Of a DNA stretch of 64,000 nucleotides, positions 11,779 through 20,442 are shown one piece after another. The notes below the pieces were generated by a model. That model was not told where the DNA came from. It saw only the letters and a program-made list of their open reading frames with translations, and did no database searches. This stretch comes from Dactylosporangium vinaceum (lineage in GTDB: Bacteria > Actinomycetota > Actinomycetes > Mycobacteriales > Micromonosporaceae). Within the stretch, counting starts at the first letter, position 1; every line of letters starts with the position of its first letter. The DNA is taken from NCBI RefSeq assembly GCF_019904175.1, contig NZ_CP061913.1, positions 8,246,001-8,310,000 on the forward strand, given 5' to 3'. The position numbers were made by a program, and so were the translations under genes.

Positions 11779-13741
11779 GTGCTCGTTGGACGCGACAGCC
11801 AGGTGGCCGCAGTGCAGGCACTGCTGCGCTCCGCCGCCGGCGAGCACGGCGGCGGGCTGGTCCTGCGCGGCGAGGCCGGCATCGGCAAGACCGCCCTGCT
11901 CGCCCGGGCGGTGGCCGACGCCGAGGCGGCCGGGGTAAAGGTCGTCACGGCGGCCGGGGTGCAGGCCGAGGCCCGGATCCCCTACGCGGTGATGCACCAG
12001 CTGCTGCGCCGGATGCGAGTCCGGCTCGATCCGGACGGCGGGGCGTCGCCATATCGGATCGCGATGCAGGCCCTCGACCGCCTCGACGAGCTGGGCGGGC
12101 CGGTGCTGATCGCCGTCGAGGACGCGCACTGGGCCGATGAGCCCAGCTGGGACGCGCTGACCTTCCTGGGCCGCCGCCTCGACGCCGACCCGGTTGCGCT
12201 GATCATGACCGTCCGCGACGGCGACGACGTCGACCGGCGGGTCACCGCGGCCGGGCTGCCCGAGATCCGGCTGGAGCCGCTGGGCCCGGACGCCGCCGCG
12301 GACCTGCTCGACCGTGTCGTCCCCGGCCTCTCCCCCGCCCTGCGGTCCCGGGTCCTGGACGAGGCGGCCGGCAACCCCCTCGGGCTGGTCGAGCTGGGCG
12401 AGGCCGCGGCCCGCTCCGGCGCGTCCGCGCTCATGCCGTCCGCGCTGCCGCTGAGCACGCGGGTCGAGCGCACCTTCTCGGCTCTCGTCGCCGAGCTGCC
12501 GGAGCCGACCCGGGCCCTGCTGCTGACCGCCGCACTCGACGACGGCGACGCGCTCGACGAGGTGACGGCGGCGACCGCCATCGTCCGCGGCCACCCGGTG
12601 ACCGGCGCCGACGCCGAGCCGGCGGTCACGACCCGGCTGATGTCGGTCGACGGGCAGTACACCATCAGGTTCCGGCATCCGCTGCTGCGTTCCGCACTGG
12701 CCGGGGCCGCCCCGCCCGCGGCGCGCCGGGCCACCCACGCCGCCCTCGCCCGGGTCCTGGCGGGCGAGCCGGACCGGCAGATCTGGCACCGGGCCGCGGC
12801 CGCCGCCGGGCCGGACGAGGCCATCGCGCGAGACCTGGCCAAGACCGCGATCCGGGCCCACCGCAGCCAGGCCGCCGGGGTCGCGCTCGCCGCGCTGGAG
12901 CGGGCCGCGCAGCTCAGCGAGGACCGCACCGAACGCGTCCTGCGGCTGCTGTGGGCCGCGGAGATGGCCAGCCAGCAGGGCGACGGCGACACCGTGCGGC
13001 GGCTGCTGGCGGCGATCGAGGCCGAGGAGCTGCAGCCGGCGCATCAGGCGCGGTACGCGTGGCTGCACGAGTCGTTCGTCGGCGCGGGGTTCACCGGGAC
13101 GGCCCGGCTCGGGGTGTACCTCGACCTGATCGACGACATGCGCCGCACCGGCGACGCCAACCTGGCGCTGAGCTCACTCGTCGATCTGAGCCTGCGCATG
13201 CACTGGTCCAACCCGAGCGACGCCCACCGGCGGCGCTACGTCGAGATCGCCGAGGCCCTCGACGGGCCCGGCGACGACTACCGGGCGCTGAGCGCGGTCG
13301 CCACCGCCGCCCCGATCGAGCGCGGCGCGGTAAGCCTCGACCGGCTCCAGCGGCTGCGCGACCGGGTCGGGCTCAGCGCGATGGCCCAGAGCGAGCTCGG
13401 GATGGCGGCCTCCGCGCTTGGCGCGTTCCCGCTGTCCAACCGGCTGATGGCCCCCAGCATCGCCGACCTGCGCCGCCAGGGCCGGCTGGGCCTGCTGCTC
13501 TTCGGGCTCAACTGCCTGGCCTACAACGCGGCCGCACTGGGCGACGCCCGGTCGGCGGCCCGGCACGCCGACGAGACCGTCAGCCTGGCCACGGAGCTCG
13601 GCTACCAGCAGCTCGTGCTGACCGGCCGGCTCAGCCTGGCCACGGCCGCGGCGCTGCGCGGCGAGGGCGAGCGGGCCCGGGACATCGCCGACGGTGCCGA
13701 GCGCGTCCTGACGGCGGCCGGCATGCACCGTTCGGAGAATC
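11779..13741 (+). pseudogene. LuxR/LAL family regulator, 5' part (ATPase and helical region), disrupted by an IS607-type element
   Basis: Starts at GTG (MLVGRDSQVAAVQALL). It carries a Walker A motif GEAGIGKT (residues 31-38), a Walker B-like LIAVEDAHWAD near 115-125 and a long helical repeat region. This is the architecture of large ATP-binding LuxR (LAL/MalT-like) activators. The regulator frame ends at ENL, where the insertion begins; reading on into the element adds about 40 foreign residues before a stop at 13863. Joining 13741 to 15677 restores an open frame of 895 codons ending in a LuxR HTH, which is normal LAL length. In the present state the sensor/ATPase part has lost its DNA-binding domain. 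Confidence 0.9.
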
Positions 13742-13960
13742 TCAGTGATTCTCGTTCCTGCTTCACCGGTCCGTGCCCCCGCTTGCGCTGGGGTCTTACA
13801 GGTCCTCCACAGGCGTTTCGCGTCTCCCACGGAACTCCGAGGCGACGTCATGCAATCAGGTAGCGGCGTGCATCGCTGCGAGGAGGTTCCTCGCTGCGTT
13901 GTGGTCCCGGTCGTGTTCGGCGCCGCACTGGCACACCCACATCCGGTCGGACAGGGTCAG
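13742..13960 (-). ncRNA. predicted omega/reRNA at the tnpB-proximal end
   Basis: TnpB nucleases use an RNA made from the 3' part of the tnpB transcript and the adjoining element end, with the first bases of flanking host DNA as guide. Here 114 non-coding bases lie between the tnpB stop and the element end. Read on the minus strand they contain GC-rich hairpin potential and end with GGTGAAGCAGGAACGAG followed by AATCACTGA. The 5' boundary inside tnpB is a guess. The guide would start with GATTCTCCGAACGG (13741 leftward). Confidence 0.6.
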
Positions 13961-15073
13961 CCCGGAGTTGACGGCACTGCAGGCCGAGCATGTTTTGCTA
14001 CTCGGGTACCAGCGGTCGGCGGCCCAGACCTTCGAGCCGTACCAGCCGGTCTTGTATTCGAGTTGCCGGATGAACTCTGCGAACCCCGCGTCGGAGATCG
14101 AACGGGCCAGCCTGCGGTTGCGCTTCATGCCCGCGACGTTCAGCGACTCGACGGCGATGGCGCGCTTGGATCTCGCGAGCCTCGTCGTGAGCTTGTGCAG
14201 GAAATCGGCTCGCTGGTTCGCGACCTTGAGGTGGATCTCGGCGACCGCCTGCCGGGCCTTGGCCCGGTTCGCCGACCCGCGTTGCTTGCGGTGCAGGGCC
14301 TTGTTCGCACGGCGGAGCCGCCGCAGACCGGCGTTCAGCGCACGGGGCGCATGAACCTCCTCGACGTCGCCGGTGTCGCCGGCGATAACCGCGAACGTCT
14401 TCAGGCCGAGATCGATCCCGCACGTCGGCGCATCCGGGTCGACGGTCCGGGCGGTGTTGATGTCGGAGCGGTCGACGTCGAGCTGGAACGTCACCCACCA
14501 GCGCCCGGCCTGTTCCCGGACAGTCGAGCCGATGATCCTGGCCCGGCCGTCGGCGAGGCGTTCGGTGAGCCACGTCAGCGGTTCGCGGGTGCGGACCTTC
14601 CCGGGGATGCCGGGCAGCGCCACGGTGCCGTCACCTGCGGGTTTCGCCCGGTCGGCGTCGTAGCGGAACCGGGAGCCGTGCTTGCGTTTGCGGACCTTCG
14701 GGAACCCGACCTTGCGACCCTGACGTTTGCCGGTCTTGGACTCCCACCAGTTTTTCAGCCCGGCCGCGCGGAGACGGCATGCCGCTTTGGGGATGCGGGA
14801 CGACAGCCCCGAGTCGGCGAACCACGGCGCCACGACCGGGTGCTCGGCCCGCCACCGCTTTTCCAGGTCGATCGCCGTCCACGGCGCTTTCGTGCGCTGC
14901 GACGCAGGGATGCCCGCGTGTTCTTCGGCTGCGCGGGCGGCGAACGCAGCCCGGATCTGGTCGAGGGCGAAGTTCTCCACGAATCGCGACAGCCCGGCGT
15001 GGCGGCCCATCGCCGCAGCCTGCTCGGGGGTGGGCGCAAGTTCGATGCGGAAACCCTGCTTGACCCGGCTCAT
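13856..15073 (-). CDS. tnpB: TnpB, RNA-guided transposon-associated nuclease
   Basis: 405 residues from ATG at 15073 (MSRVKQGFRIELAPTPEQAA). All RuvC elements are present: the first Asp in CGIDLGLKTFAV, the Glu in IAVESLNVAGM and the last Asp in HDRDHNAARNLL. A zinc-finger insert with CSAC and CQC sits between the last two. An N-terminal helical region (SRFVENFALDQIR) is typical. The family cuts DNA next to a short TAM, directed by its reRNA, and so favours retention of the element. The start overlaps the tnpA stop as ATGA. The gene appears intact. Confidence 0.93.
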   Translation of the reverse strand: MSRVKQGFRIELAPTPEQAAAMGRHAGLSRFVENFALDQIRAAFAARAAEEHAGIPASQRTKAPWTAIDLEKRWRAEHPVVAPWFADSGLSSRIPKAACRLRAAGLKNWWESKTGKRQGRKVGFPKVRKRKHGSRFRYDADRAKPAGDGTVALPGIPGKVRTREPLTWLTERLADGRARIIGSTVREQAGRWWVTFQLDVDRSDINTARTVDPDAPTCGIDLGLKTFAVIAGDTGDVEEVHAPRALNAGLRRLRRANKALHRKQRGSANRAKARQAVAEIHLKVANQRADFLHKLTTRLARSKRAIAVESLNVAGMKRNRRLARSISDAGFAEFIRQLEYKTGWYGSKVWAADRWYPSSKTCSACSAVNSGLTLSDRMWVCQCGAEHDRDHNAARNLLAAMHAAT

Positions 15074-15639
15074 GCGGTGGCCTCGGCGGTGGCCATGGCA
15101 GCGTTCGCTTTGCGTCCAGCGGACCGGCGTCCGTACAGGCGGGCACAGCACGATGTCAGGACCTCCACCATGTCGCGGACCAGGTCGTCAACCACCTCGG
15201 CGTCGTCGAGGATGACGATCCGTCGGCCGGTCGCGGCGAGTGCGCAGGTGAGGTGCTCGACCCCGAATCGGGCGAGCCGGTCACGGTGCTCGACCACGAT
15301 GGTCACGGCGTGCGGGTCTCGGAGCAGCTTGGCGAGTTCGGGCCGGTTCCCGTCCAGCCCGGACCCGACCTCGCTGACCACTTCGGCGACGGTCAGGCCA
15401 CGGGCGGTCGCGGCGGCGACAACCCGTCCGGCCTGCCGCTCAAGGTCGGCTCTCTGGTCGGCGGACGACACCCGGCAGTACGCGACCGTGCGGCCCGTAT
15501 CGGCGGTGTCCGGCGGGATGACGAGATACCGACCTGTGGGAGTCTTCACGACCGGGACGGGCATCTGCCCGTTCTTCGCCCACGACCATGCGGTCTGGTA
15601 GTGCACACCATTCCGGCGCGCCCACTCCGACAGCTTCAT
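15070..15639 (-). CDS. tnpA: IS607-type serine recombinase TnpA
   Basis: 189 residues. The N-terminal MerR-like helix-turn-helix (MKLSEWARRNGVHYQTAWSW ... GRYLV) is followed by a small serine-recombinase catalytic domain. The nucleophile lies in VAYCRVSSADQ, and the conserved arginines in VEHRDRLARFG and the C-terminal helical part are present. It mobilises the element through a circular intermediate without needing much target specificity. It is translationally coupled to tnpB. There is no sign of decay. Confidence 0.93.
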   Translation of the reverse strand: MKLSEWARRNGVHYQTAWSWAKNGQMPVPVVKTPTGRYLVIPPDTADTGRTVAYCRVSSADQRADLERQAGRVVAAATARGLTVAEVVSEVGSGLDGNRPELAKLLRDPHAVTIVVEHRDRLARFGVEHLTCALAATGRRIVILDDAEVVDDLVRDMVEVLTSCCARLYGRRSAGRKANAAMATAEATA

Positions 15640-15676
15640 AACGGAATCAACGATGACACGGGCTGAGAGTTACTGA

Positions 15677-16401
15677 TGAAACCGCAAGCAGACCTCAACC
15701 CCATCGTGGCCCAGGTCCTGCGGGTCCGCGGCGTCGACGCGCTCGCGGGCGGCCGGGCCGAGGAGGCGTTCCGGCAGCTGCGGAGGATGTTCGACCCGGC
15801 CGATCCGGCCTACCACCCGTACATCCGGTTCACTGTCGTCGGGCACCTGGCGGAGGCCGCCCTCCTGGCCGACCTGCGGGCCGAGCTGGCCCCGGTCGTC
15901 GCCGGCCTGGAGCCGGAGGCCGCGCTGTGCCGCAATCCGGCGCTGCTGGCCGGTCTGCGCTACGCCCGCGCGGTCCTCGCCGACGACGACGCCGGGGCGC
16001 CCGGTGACGAGCTCGCCGAGTGGCCGTTCGAGCGGGCCCGCCTGGCCCTCGCCCAGGGCACCCGGCTGCGGCGCCGGCGGCACAACCTCGAGGCCCGCCG
16101 GCCCCTGCGGGAGGCGGCGGCCACGTTCGACGCGCTCGGGGCGACCCCGTGGGCCGAGCGGGCCCGGGCCGAGCTGCGGGCGTCGGGCGAGTCGCTGCGC
16201 CGGCCGGTCGACGCGACGGCCGCGCTCACCGAGCACGAGCTGCAGGTCGCGCACCTGGCCGCCGAGGGCCTGAGCAACCGCGAGATCGGCGAGCGGCTGT
16301 TCCTGTCGCCGCGGACGATCTCCACGCACCTCTACCGCATCTTCCCGAAGCTCGGCGTCAAGTCGCGCGGCGAGCTGGCCCGGGTCCTCCTCGACAGGTG
16401 A
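15677..16401 (+). pseudogene. LuxR/LAL family regulator, 3' part with LuxR DNA-binding domain
   Basis: Continuation of the regulator interrupted at 13741 (first restored residues LKPQADLNPIVAQV). It comprises the end of the helical region and a C-terminal LuxR HTH: LTEHELQVAHLAAEGLSNRE, IGERLFLSPRTISTHLYRIF, KLGVKSRGEL. The insertion created an ATG at 15676-15678 whose A is the last base of the element. A purine-rich GAGAG lies about 7 bases upstream. A free 241-residue HTH protein could therefore still be made, uncoupled from its ATPase. Confidence 0.88.
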
Positions 16402-16403
16402 CG

Positions 16404-16438
16404 CCGGCGCCGGCCTCGTCGGGCGAGGCCGGCGCCGG
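16404..16438. terminator. bidirectional terminator hairpin
   Basis: Perfect 15-bp inverted repeat CCGGCGCCGGCCTCG (16404-16418) / CGAGGCCGGCGCCGG (16424-16438) with loop TCGGG, between the convergent regulator fragment and the symporter gene. Confidence 0.75.
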
Positions 16439-16500
16439 GCCGCGGGTGTGCGCGGCAGAGCCGGTGACCGGGCCGGGGTGATCAGGTCCAGGCGGTCGGG

Positions 16501-18159
16501 TCAGGTGATCGGGTCGGGGGCCGCGGTCGCGGCCGGGGCGGGCGAGGTCGGCACGGCGGTGACGCGGGGGTCGCCCTCGTCGGCGAAGTAGTCGTCGCGG
16601 GTCGTGTCGTCGCCGCCGTCGGCGACCTTCGTGGAGCGCAGGATCAGCGTGACGATGACGGCGACGAGGAGGTTGACGATGACGGCGACGAAGCCGACGT
16701 AGATGGTCTTCTTGGTGTCGAAGCCCCACTCGCTCAGCGGGAACGCCGAGCCGGCGAAGTGCCGCTTCGTGGTCGGGTTGACCACCTGGTAGAGCATCCA
16801 CAGGCCCAGGCCCATCCCGGCGGCCCAGCCGGCGACGAGCGCGCCCCGGTGGAACCAGCGGGTGAACAGGCCCAGGGCGACGGCCGGGAGCGTCTGCAGG
16901 ATGATGACGCCGCCGATGAGCTGGAGGTCGATGGAGAACTGCGGGTCGACGAAGACGACGAAGAGCAGGGCGCCGAACTTCACGACCAGGCTCACCACCT
17001 TGGCGACCGAGGACTCCTGGGCGGGCGTGGCGTCGCGCTTGAGGTACTCCCGGTAGATGTTGCGGGTGAAGAGGTTGGCCGCGGCGATCGACATGATGGC
17101 CGCGGGGACCAGGGCGCCGATGCCGACCGCGGCGTACGCCACGCCCGCGAACCAGTCCGGGAAGATCTTGTCGAACAGCAGCGGCACCACGGTGTTGTTG
17201 TCGTTGGTGCCGTTGGGGTTCTTCAACGGTGTCACGCCCGCGGCGATCGCGGCGAAGCCGAGCAGGGCGATGAGGCCCAGCAGGAAGCTGTACGCCGGGA
17301 GCGCCGACATGTTCCGCTTGATGACGTCGCGGTTCCGGCTGGCCAGGACGCCGGTGATGCTGTGGGGATACAGGAACAGGGCCAGTGCGGAGCCCAGCGC
17401 CAGCGTGAAGTACTGGACCTGGTTGTCGGCCGTGAGCAGGATGCCGTCGGCCGCGGACGGCGTCTTGTCGAACTTGGCGTCGGCGGCGTCGAAGATCGAG
17501 CCCCAGCCGCCGAGCTTGTACGGCAGGTAGAACACCGCGACCAGGATGACGACGTAGATCAGAATGTCCTTCACGAACGCGATGAGGGCCGGGGCGCGCA
17601 GGCCGCTGGAGTACGTGTACGCGGCCAGGATCGCGAACGCGATGATGATCGGCAGGTGCCGGGCCAGGGTGCCCGAGCCGGTGACGCCCATGGTCTTGAG
17701 GACCGACTCGATGCCGACGAGCTGCAGCGCGATGTACGGCATCGTGGCGACGATCCCGGTGATGGCGATGACAAGCGCGAGCGTCGGTGACTGGAACCGG
17801 GCCCGGACGAAGTCGGCCGGGGTGACGAACCCGTGCCGGTGCGACACCGACCAGAGCCGGGTCAGGGCCAGGAACACCAGCGGATAGATGATGATCGTGT
17901 ACGGCACCGCGAAGAACCCGGCCGCGCCCGAGGCGAAGAGCAGGGCCGGCACCGCGACGAACGTGTACGCCGTGTACAGGTCGCCGCCGACGAGGAACCA
18001 GGTGATCCAGCCGCCGAAGTTGCGGCCGCCGAGGCCCCACTCGTCGAGGTGGTTCAGGTCGTCCGGGCGGCGCCAGCGGGCGGCGACGAAGCCCATCGCG
18101 CTGACCGCCAGGAACAGGATGACGAAGACGACGATCTCGAGTACGTGATCACGCCACAT
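16501..18159 (-). CDS. sodium:solute symporter (SSS) family transporter, MctC-like
   Basis: 552 residues and about 13 transmembrane helices with the SSS layout: DEWGLGGRNFGGWITWFLVG near the N-terminus, LSASRN-type LASRNRDVIKRNM in the middle, and GALVPAAIMSIAAANLFTRN around the conserved helix 9 region. It resembles actinobacterial cation/acetate or monocarboxylate symporters (MctC-like); the substrate is not provable from sequence. It lies 6 bases behind the DUF3311 gene, the common SSS partner, so the two form an operon. The C-terminal tail is Asp/Ala/Pro-rich and cytoplasmic. Confidence 0.88.
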   Translation of the reverse strand: MWRDHVLEIVVFVILFLAVSAMGFVAARWRRPDDLNHLDEWGLGGRNFGGWITWFLVGGDLYTAYTFVAVPALLFASGAAGFFAVPYTIIIYPLVFLALTRLWSVSHRHGFVTPADFVRARFQSPTLALVIAITGIVATMPYIALQLVGIESVLKTMGVTGSGTLARHLPIIIAFAILAAYTYSSGLRAPALIAFVKDILIYVVILVAVFYLPYKLGGWGSIFDAADAKFDKTPSAADGILLTADNQVQYFTLALGSALALFLYPHSITGVLASRNRDVIKRNMSALPAYSFLLGLIALLGFAAIAAGVTPLKNPNGTNDNNTVVPLLFDKIFPDWFAGVAYAAVGIGALVPAAIMSIAAANLFTRNIYREYLKRDATPAQESSVAKVVSLVVKFGALLFVVFVDPQFSIDLQLIGGVIILQTLPAVALGLFTRWFHRGALVAGWAAGMGLGLWMLYQVVNPTTKRHFAGSAFPLSEWGFDTKKTIYVGFVAVIVNLLVAVIVTLILRSTKVADGGDDTTRDDYFADEGDPRVTAVPTSPAPAATAAPDPIT

Positions 18160-18165
18160 GCCGGG

Positions 18166-18396
18166 TCACCGCTTCTTCGTCATCTGGTAGACGAGCGTGG
18201 TGACGCTGACGCCGACGATGATAAACGCGAACTGCAGCCAGTAGAACCGGGGAAAGCCCAGCAGGCGCGGGCTGTCACCGTTGAACAAGAATGTCAGCAG
18301 GGGCAGGACGATCGGGATGAGCAGCAGCCAGTTCCACGGGCTGCGGTCACCCGACGCCGCCGCCGGCGGGGCGGTTCGCTCTTCAGGAGCGGCCAT
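18166..18396 (-). CDS. DUF3311 small membrane protein
   Basis: 76 residues with two transmembrane helices (WNWLLLIPIVLPLLTFLFN and LQFAFIIVGVSVTTLVYQM) and a basic C-terminus. Small DUF3311 proteins are typically encoded directly upstream of SSS symporters, probably as an accessory subunit. That is exactly the arrangement here, with a 6-base gap. Confidence 0.85.
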   Translation of the reverse strand: MAAPEERTAPPAAASGDRSPWNWLLLIPIVLPLLTFLFNGDSPRLLGFPRFYWLQFAFIIVGVSVTTLVYQMTKKR

Positions 18397-18524
18397 GACA
18401 GACCTCTTCCTTGACGGGGGTACCGGACCTGGGCGGCAGGTCCGCAGTGATCGACGTAACCTGATCCCCGCCGTGCGCTCAGCCCCGCCGGGCCGCGAAT
18501 CGGCGAACGGTAGAAACAATGCGC

Positions 18525-19433
18525 CTAACGGGCAAGCTCCAATTCGGTGGCGTTGGCTCCCGTCACCACCACTCCAACGGTGGCCCCCAGAAGATCCGGT
18601 CGCTGCCGTACCGCCGCCAGCCCGGCCGCACCCGCCCCCTCGGCCTGGGTGCCGGCGAGCCGCGCGAGCACCCCCCGGGCGGCATCGATCTCGTCGTCGC
18701 CGACCAGGACGAAGTCGTGCAGCCGCGCGCGGAGGATCTCCTGCGGGCCGGCGAACCCGCGCCCGGTGGCGAGCCCGTCGACGCGCGTGTGATTGCCACG
18801 CTGCACACACGTGCCCGCGCGCCACGAGTCGTGCGCGGCCGGCGACGCCGCCGACTGGACCCCGATCACCCGGCAGTGTGGGGCGACGGCCGCGGCGACC
18901 AGGCAGGCGGCCGCCGCGCCGGTGCCCGAGCCGACCGGCACCACGAGTGTGTCGAGGTCGGGGTGCCGTTCGAACAGCTCCAGGTACAGCGTCGCGACCC
19001 CGGCGATCAGGGCCGGCTCGTCACCGGGGCTGACCAGGCGGCCCGGCAGCGTCTGCGCGTGCGCCTCGGCGTCGGCCATGTTGACACCGTGCAGCACGAC
19101 CTTGGCGCCGAGCGCTTCAACGGCCCGGACCTTGAGCGGGGCGGCGTGCTCGGGCATCACGATCGTGGCGTGCCGGCCGTACTCGCGCGCCGCGTACGCG
19201 ATCGCCCGCGCGTGGTTGCCGGTGGAGTAGGTGACGATGTCCTCGTCCAGCGTGGCCAGGAGATTGAGCGCGCCGCGGACCTTGAAGGCGCCGGTCGGCT
19301 GGGCGTTCTCGTGCTTGACGACCAGGCGGCGGCCGACGGCCTCGTCGAGCAGCGGATAGGACCAGGACGGGGTGGGCGGCAGGTGGGCGGCGACGATCCG
19401 CCGGGCCTTGAGCACGTCGCGCATTGTGGGCAT
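18525..19433 (-). CDS. PLP-dependent threonine/serine dehydratase-like enzyme
   Basis: 302 residues of fold-type II PLP enzyme. The Schiff-base lysine lies in PTGAFKVRGALN (about residue 50), the substrate-binding loop in TYSTGNHARAIAYAA, and the Gly-rich phosphate loop in VPVGSGTGAAAACLVAAA. There is no C-terminal ACT regulatory domain, so it resembles catabolic threonine dehydratase or related serine/hydroxy-amino acid ammonia-lyases. The divergent LysR gene starts 75 bases away and is probably its regulator. Exact substrate unknown. Confidence 0.85.
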   Translation of the reverse strand: MPTMRDVLKARRIVAAHLPPTPSWSYPLLDEAVGRRLVVKHENAQPTGAFKVRGALNLLATLDEDIVTYSTGNHARAIAYAAREYGRHATIVMPEHAAPLKVRAVEALGAKVVLHGVNMADAEAHAQTLPGRLVSPGDEPALIAGVATLYLELFERHPDLDTLVVPVGSGTGAAAACLVAAAVAPHCRVIGVQSAASPAAHDSWRAGTCVQRGNHTRVDGLATGRGFAGPQEILRARLHDFVLVGDDEIDAARGVLARLAGTQAEGAGAAGLAAVRQRPDLLGATVGVVVTGANATELELAR

Positions 19434-19508
19434 GGGGCGAGCTTCCCGCAGTACCAACAAATAGGTCCAATGCTTGTTTTGCTGATGACCGATAGACATC
19501 ATTGATGA

Positions 19509-20420
19509 ATGCTGGATGTGACGCGGCTGCGGGTCCTGGTGGCTGTCGCGCGGCACGGGTCGGTGACGGCGGCGGCCGCGGCGTTGCACTACGCGCAGCC
19601 GTCGGTCAGCCACCACCTGGCCCGCCTGGAGATCGAGACCGGGGCGCAGCTCGTGCAGCGGGTCGGCCGCGGCATCCGGCTGACGCCCGCGGGCCTGCTG
19701 CTGGCCGAGCGGGGCGAGGAGATCCTGGGCCGCCTCGACGCGGCCGAGTCGGAGCTGGCCGAGCACAGCGGCCTGCGCGCGGGCCGGGTCCGGCTGGCGG
19801 CGTTCCCGTCGGCGCTCGGCTCGTTCGTGCCGGCGGTCGCGGCCCGGTTCGCGGCGGCCCACCCGGACGTGGAGCTGCAGTTCGTGGAGGCCGAGCCGCC
19901 CGCCGCCCTGCGCCTGCTGCGCTCCGGCGACGCCGACCTGGCCGTGGTGTTCGACTACGACTCGGCGGACTCCCCGGGCAATGTCCGGTTGACGCCGCTG
20001 TTCACGGAGGGCCTGCACCTCGTGACGCAGCCGGGCCGCGAGGGCGCGCTCCCGGACTTCGCGCGGTCACGGTGGATCGCCGGATGCGAGCGGTGCCGCG
20101 AGAGCCTGGTGCGGCGGTGCACGGCGGCCGGGTTCGAGCCGGACATCGCGTTCACGACCGACGACTACGTGGCGGTCCAGGCCCTGGTCGCGGCCGGTCT
20201 GGGCGTGACGATCCTGCCCGATCTGGCCCTGCGGGCGCACCGATCGCCGCACGTCGCCACGGTGCCCCTGGCCGGGGGCGAGCGCCGGGTGCTCGCCGCC
20301 GCGTACGGCGTCCCGCCCGACCCGCCGGCCACCGCCCGCCTGCTGGAGTTTCTGGCCGACCCTCCGCCGCCGGCCACCGTCCGACTGGTGGCCGGCGACG
20401 ATGAGCCGCTACCGGTATAG
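19509..20420 (+). CDS. LysR family transcriptional regulator
   Basis: 303 residues. The N-terminal winged HTH (LRVLVAVARHGSVTAAAAAL, QPSVSHHLARLE) is followed by a periplasmic-binding-like effector domain (RVRLAAFPSALGSFVPAVAA, VAAGLGVTILPDLALR). It is divergent from the dehydratase gene, the usual layout for a LysR activator of its neighbour. The shared intergenic region is A/T-richer than its surroundings, with the small palindrome CATCATTGATG (19497-19507) adjoining the start. Confidence 0.92.
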   Translation: MLDVTRLRVLVAVARHGSVTAAAAALHYAQPSVSHHLARLEIETGAQLVQRVGRGIRLTPAGLLLAERGEEILGRLDAAESELAEHSGLRAGRVRLAAFPSALGSFVPAVAARFAAAHPDVELQFVEAEPPAALRLLRSGDADLAVVFDYDSADSPGNVRLTPLFTEGLHLVTQPGREGALPDFARSRWIAGCERCRESLVRRCTAAGFEPDIAFTTDDYVAVQALVAAGLGVTILPDLALRAHRSPHVATVPLAGGERRVLAAAYGVPPDPPATARLLEFLADPPPPATVRLVAGDDEPLPV

Positions 20421-20442
20421 ACGGATGCAGCGGCCGGTTGGA

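Larger units (their letters stand above)
13742..15676 (-). mobile_element. IS607-type insertion sequence (tnpA + tnpB), 1,935 bp
   Basis: Boundaries come from restoring the interrupted regulator frame; the length is a multiple of three and the ends are certain to within one base. The outward-reading terminal 12-mers are GAGAATCACTGA (left) and GAGAGTTACTGA (right), 10 of 12 identical. The element encodes a serine recombinase TnpA and a TnpB RNA-guided nuclease, both read leftward, plus a non-coding end behind tnpB. No target duplication is seen, as expected for IS607. The host target GAGAATC/TGA resembles the terminal repeat itself. Confidence 0.9.
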
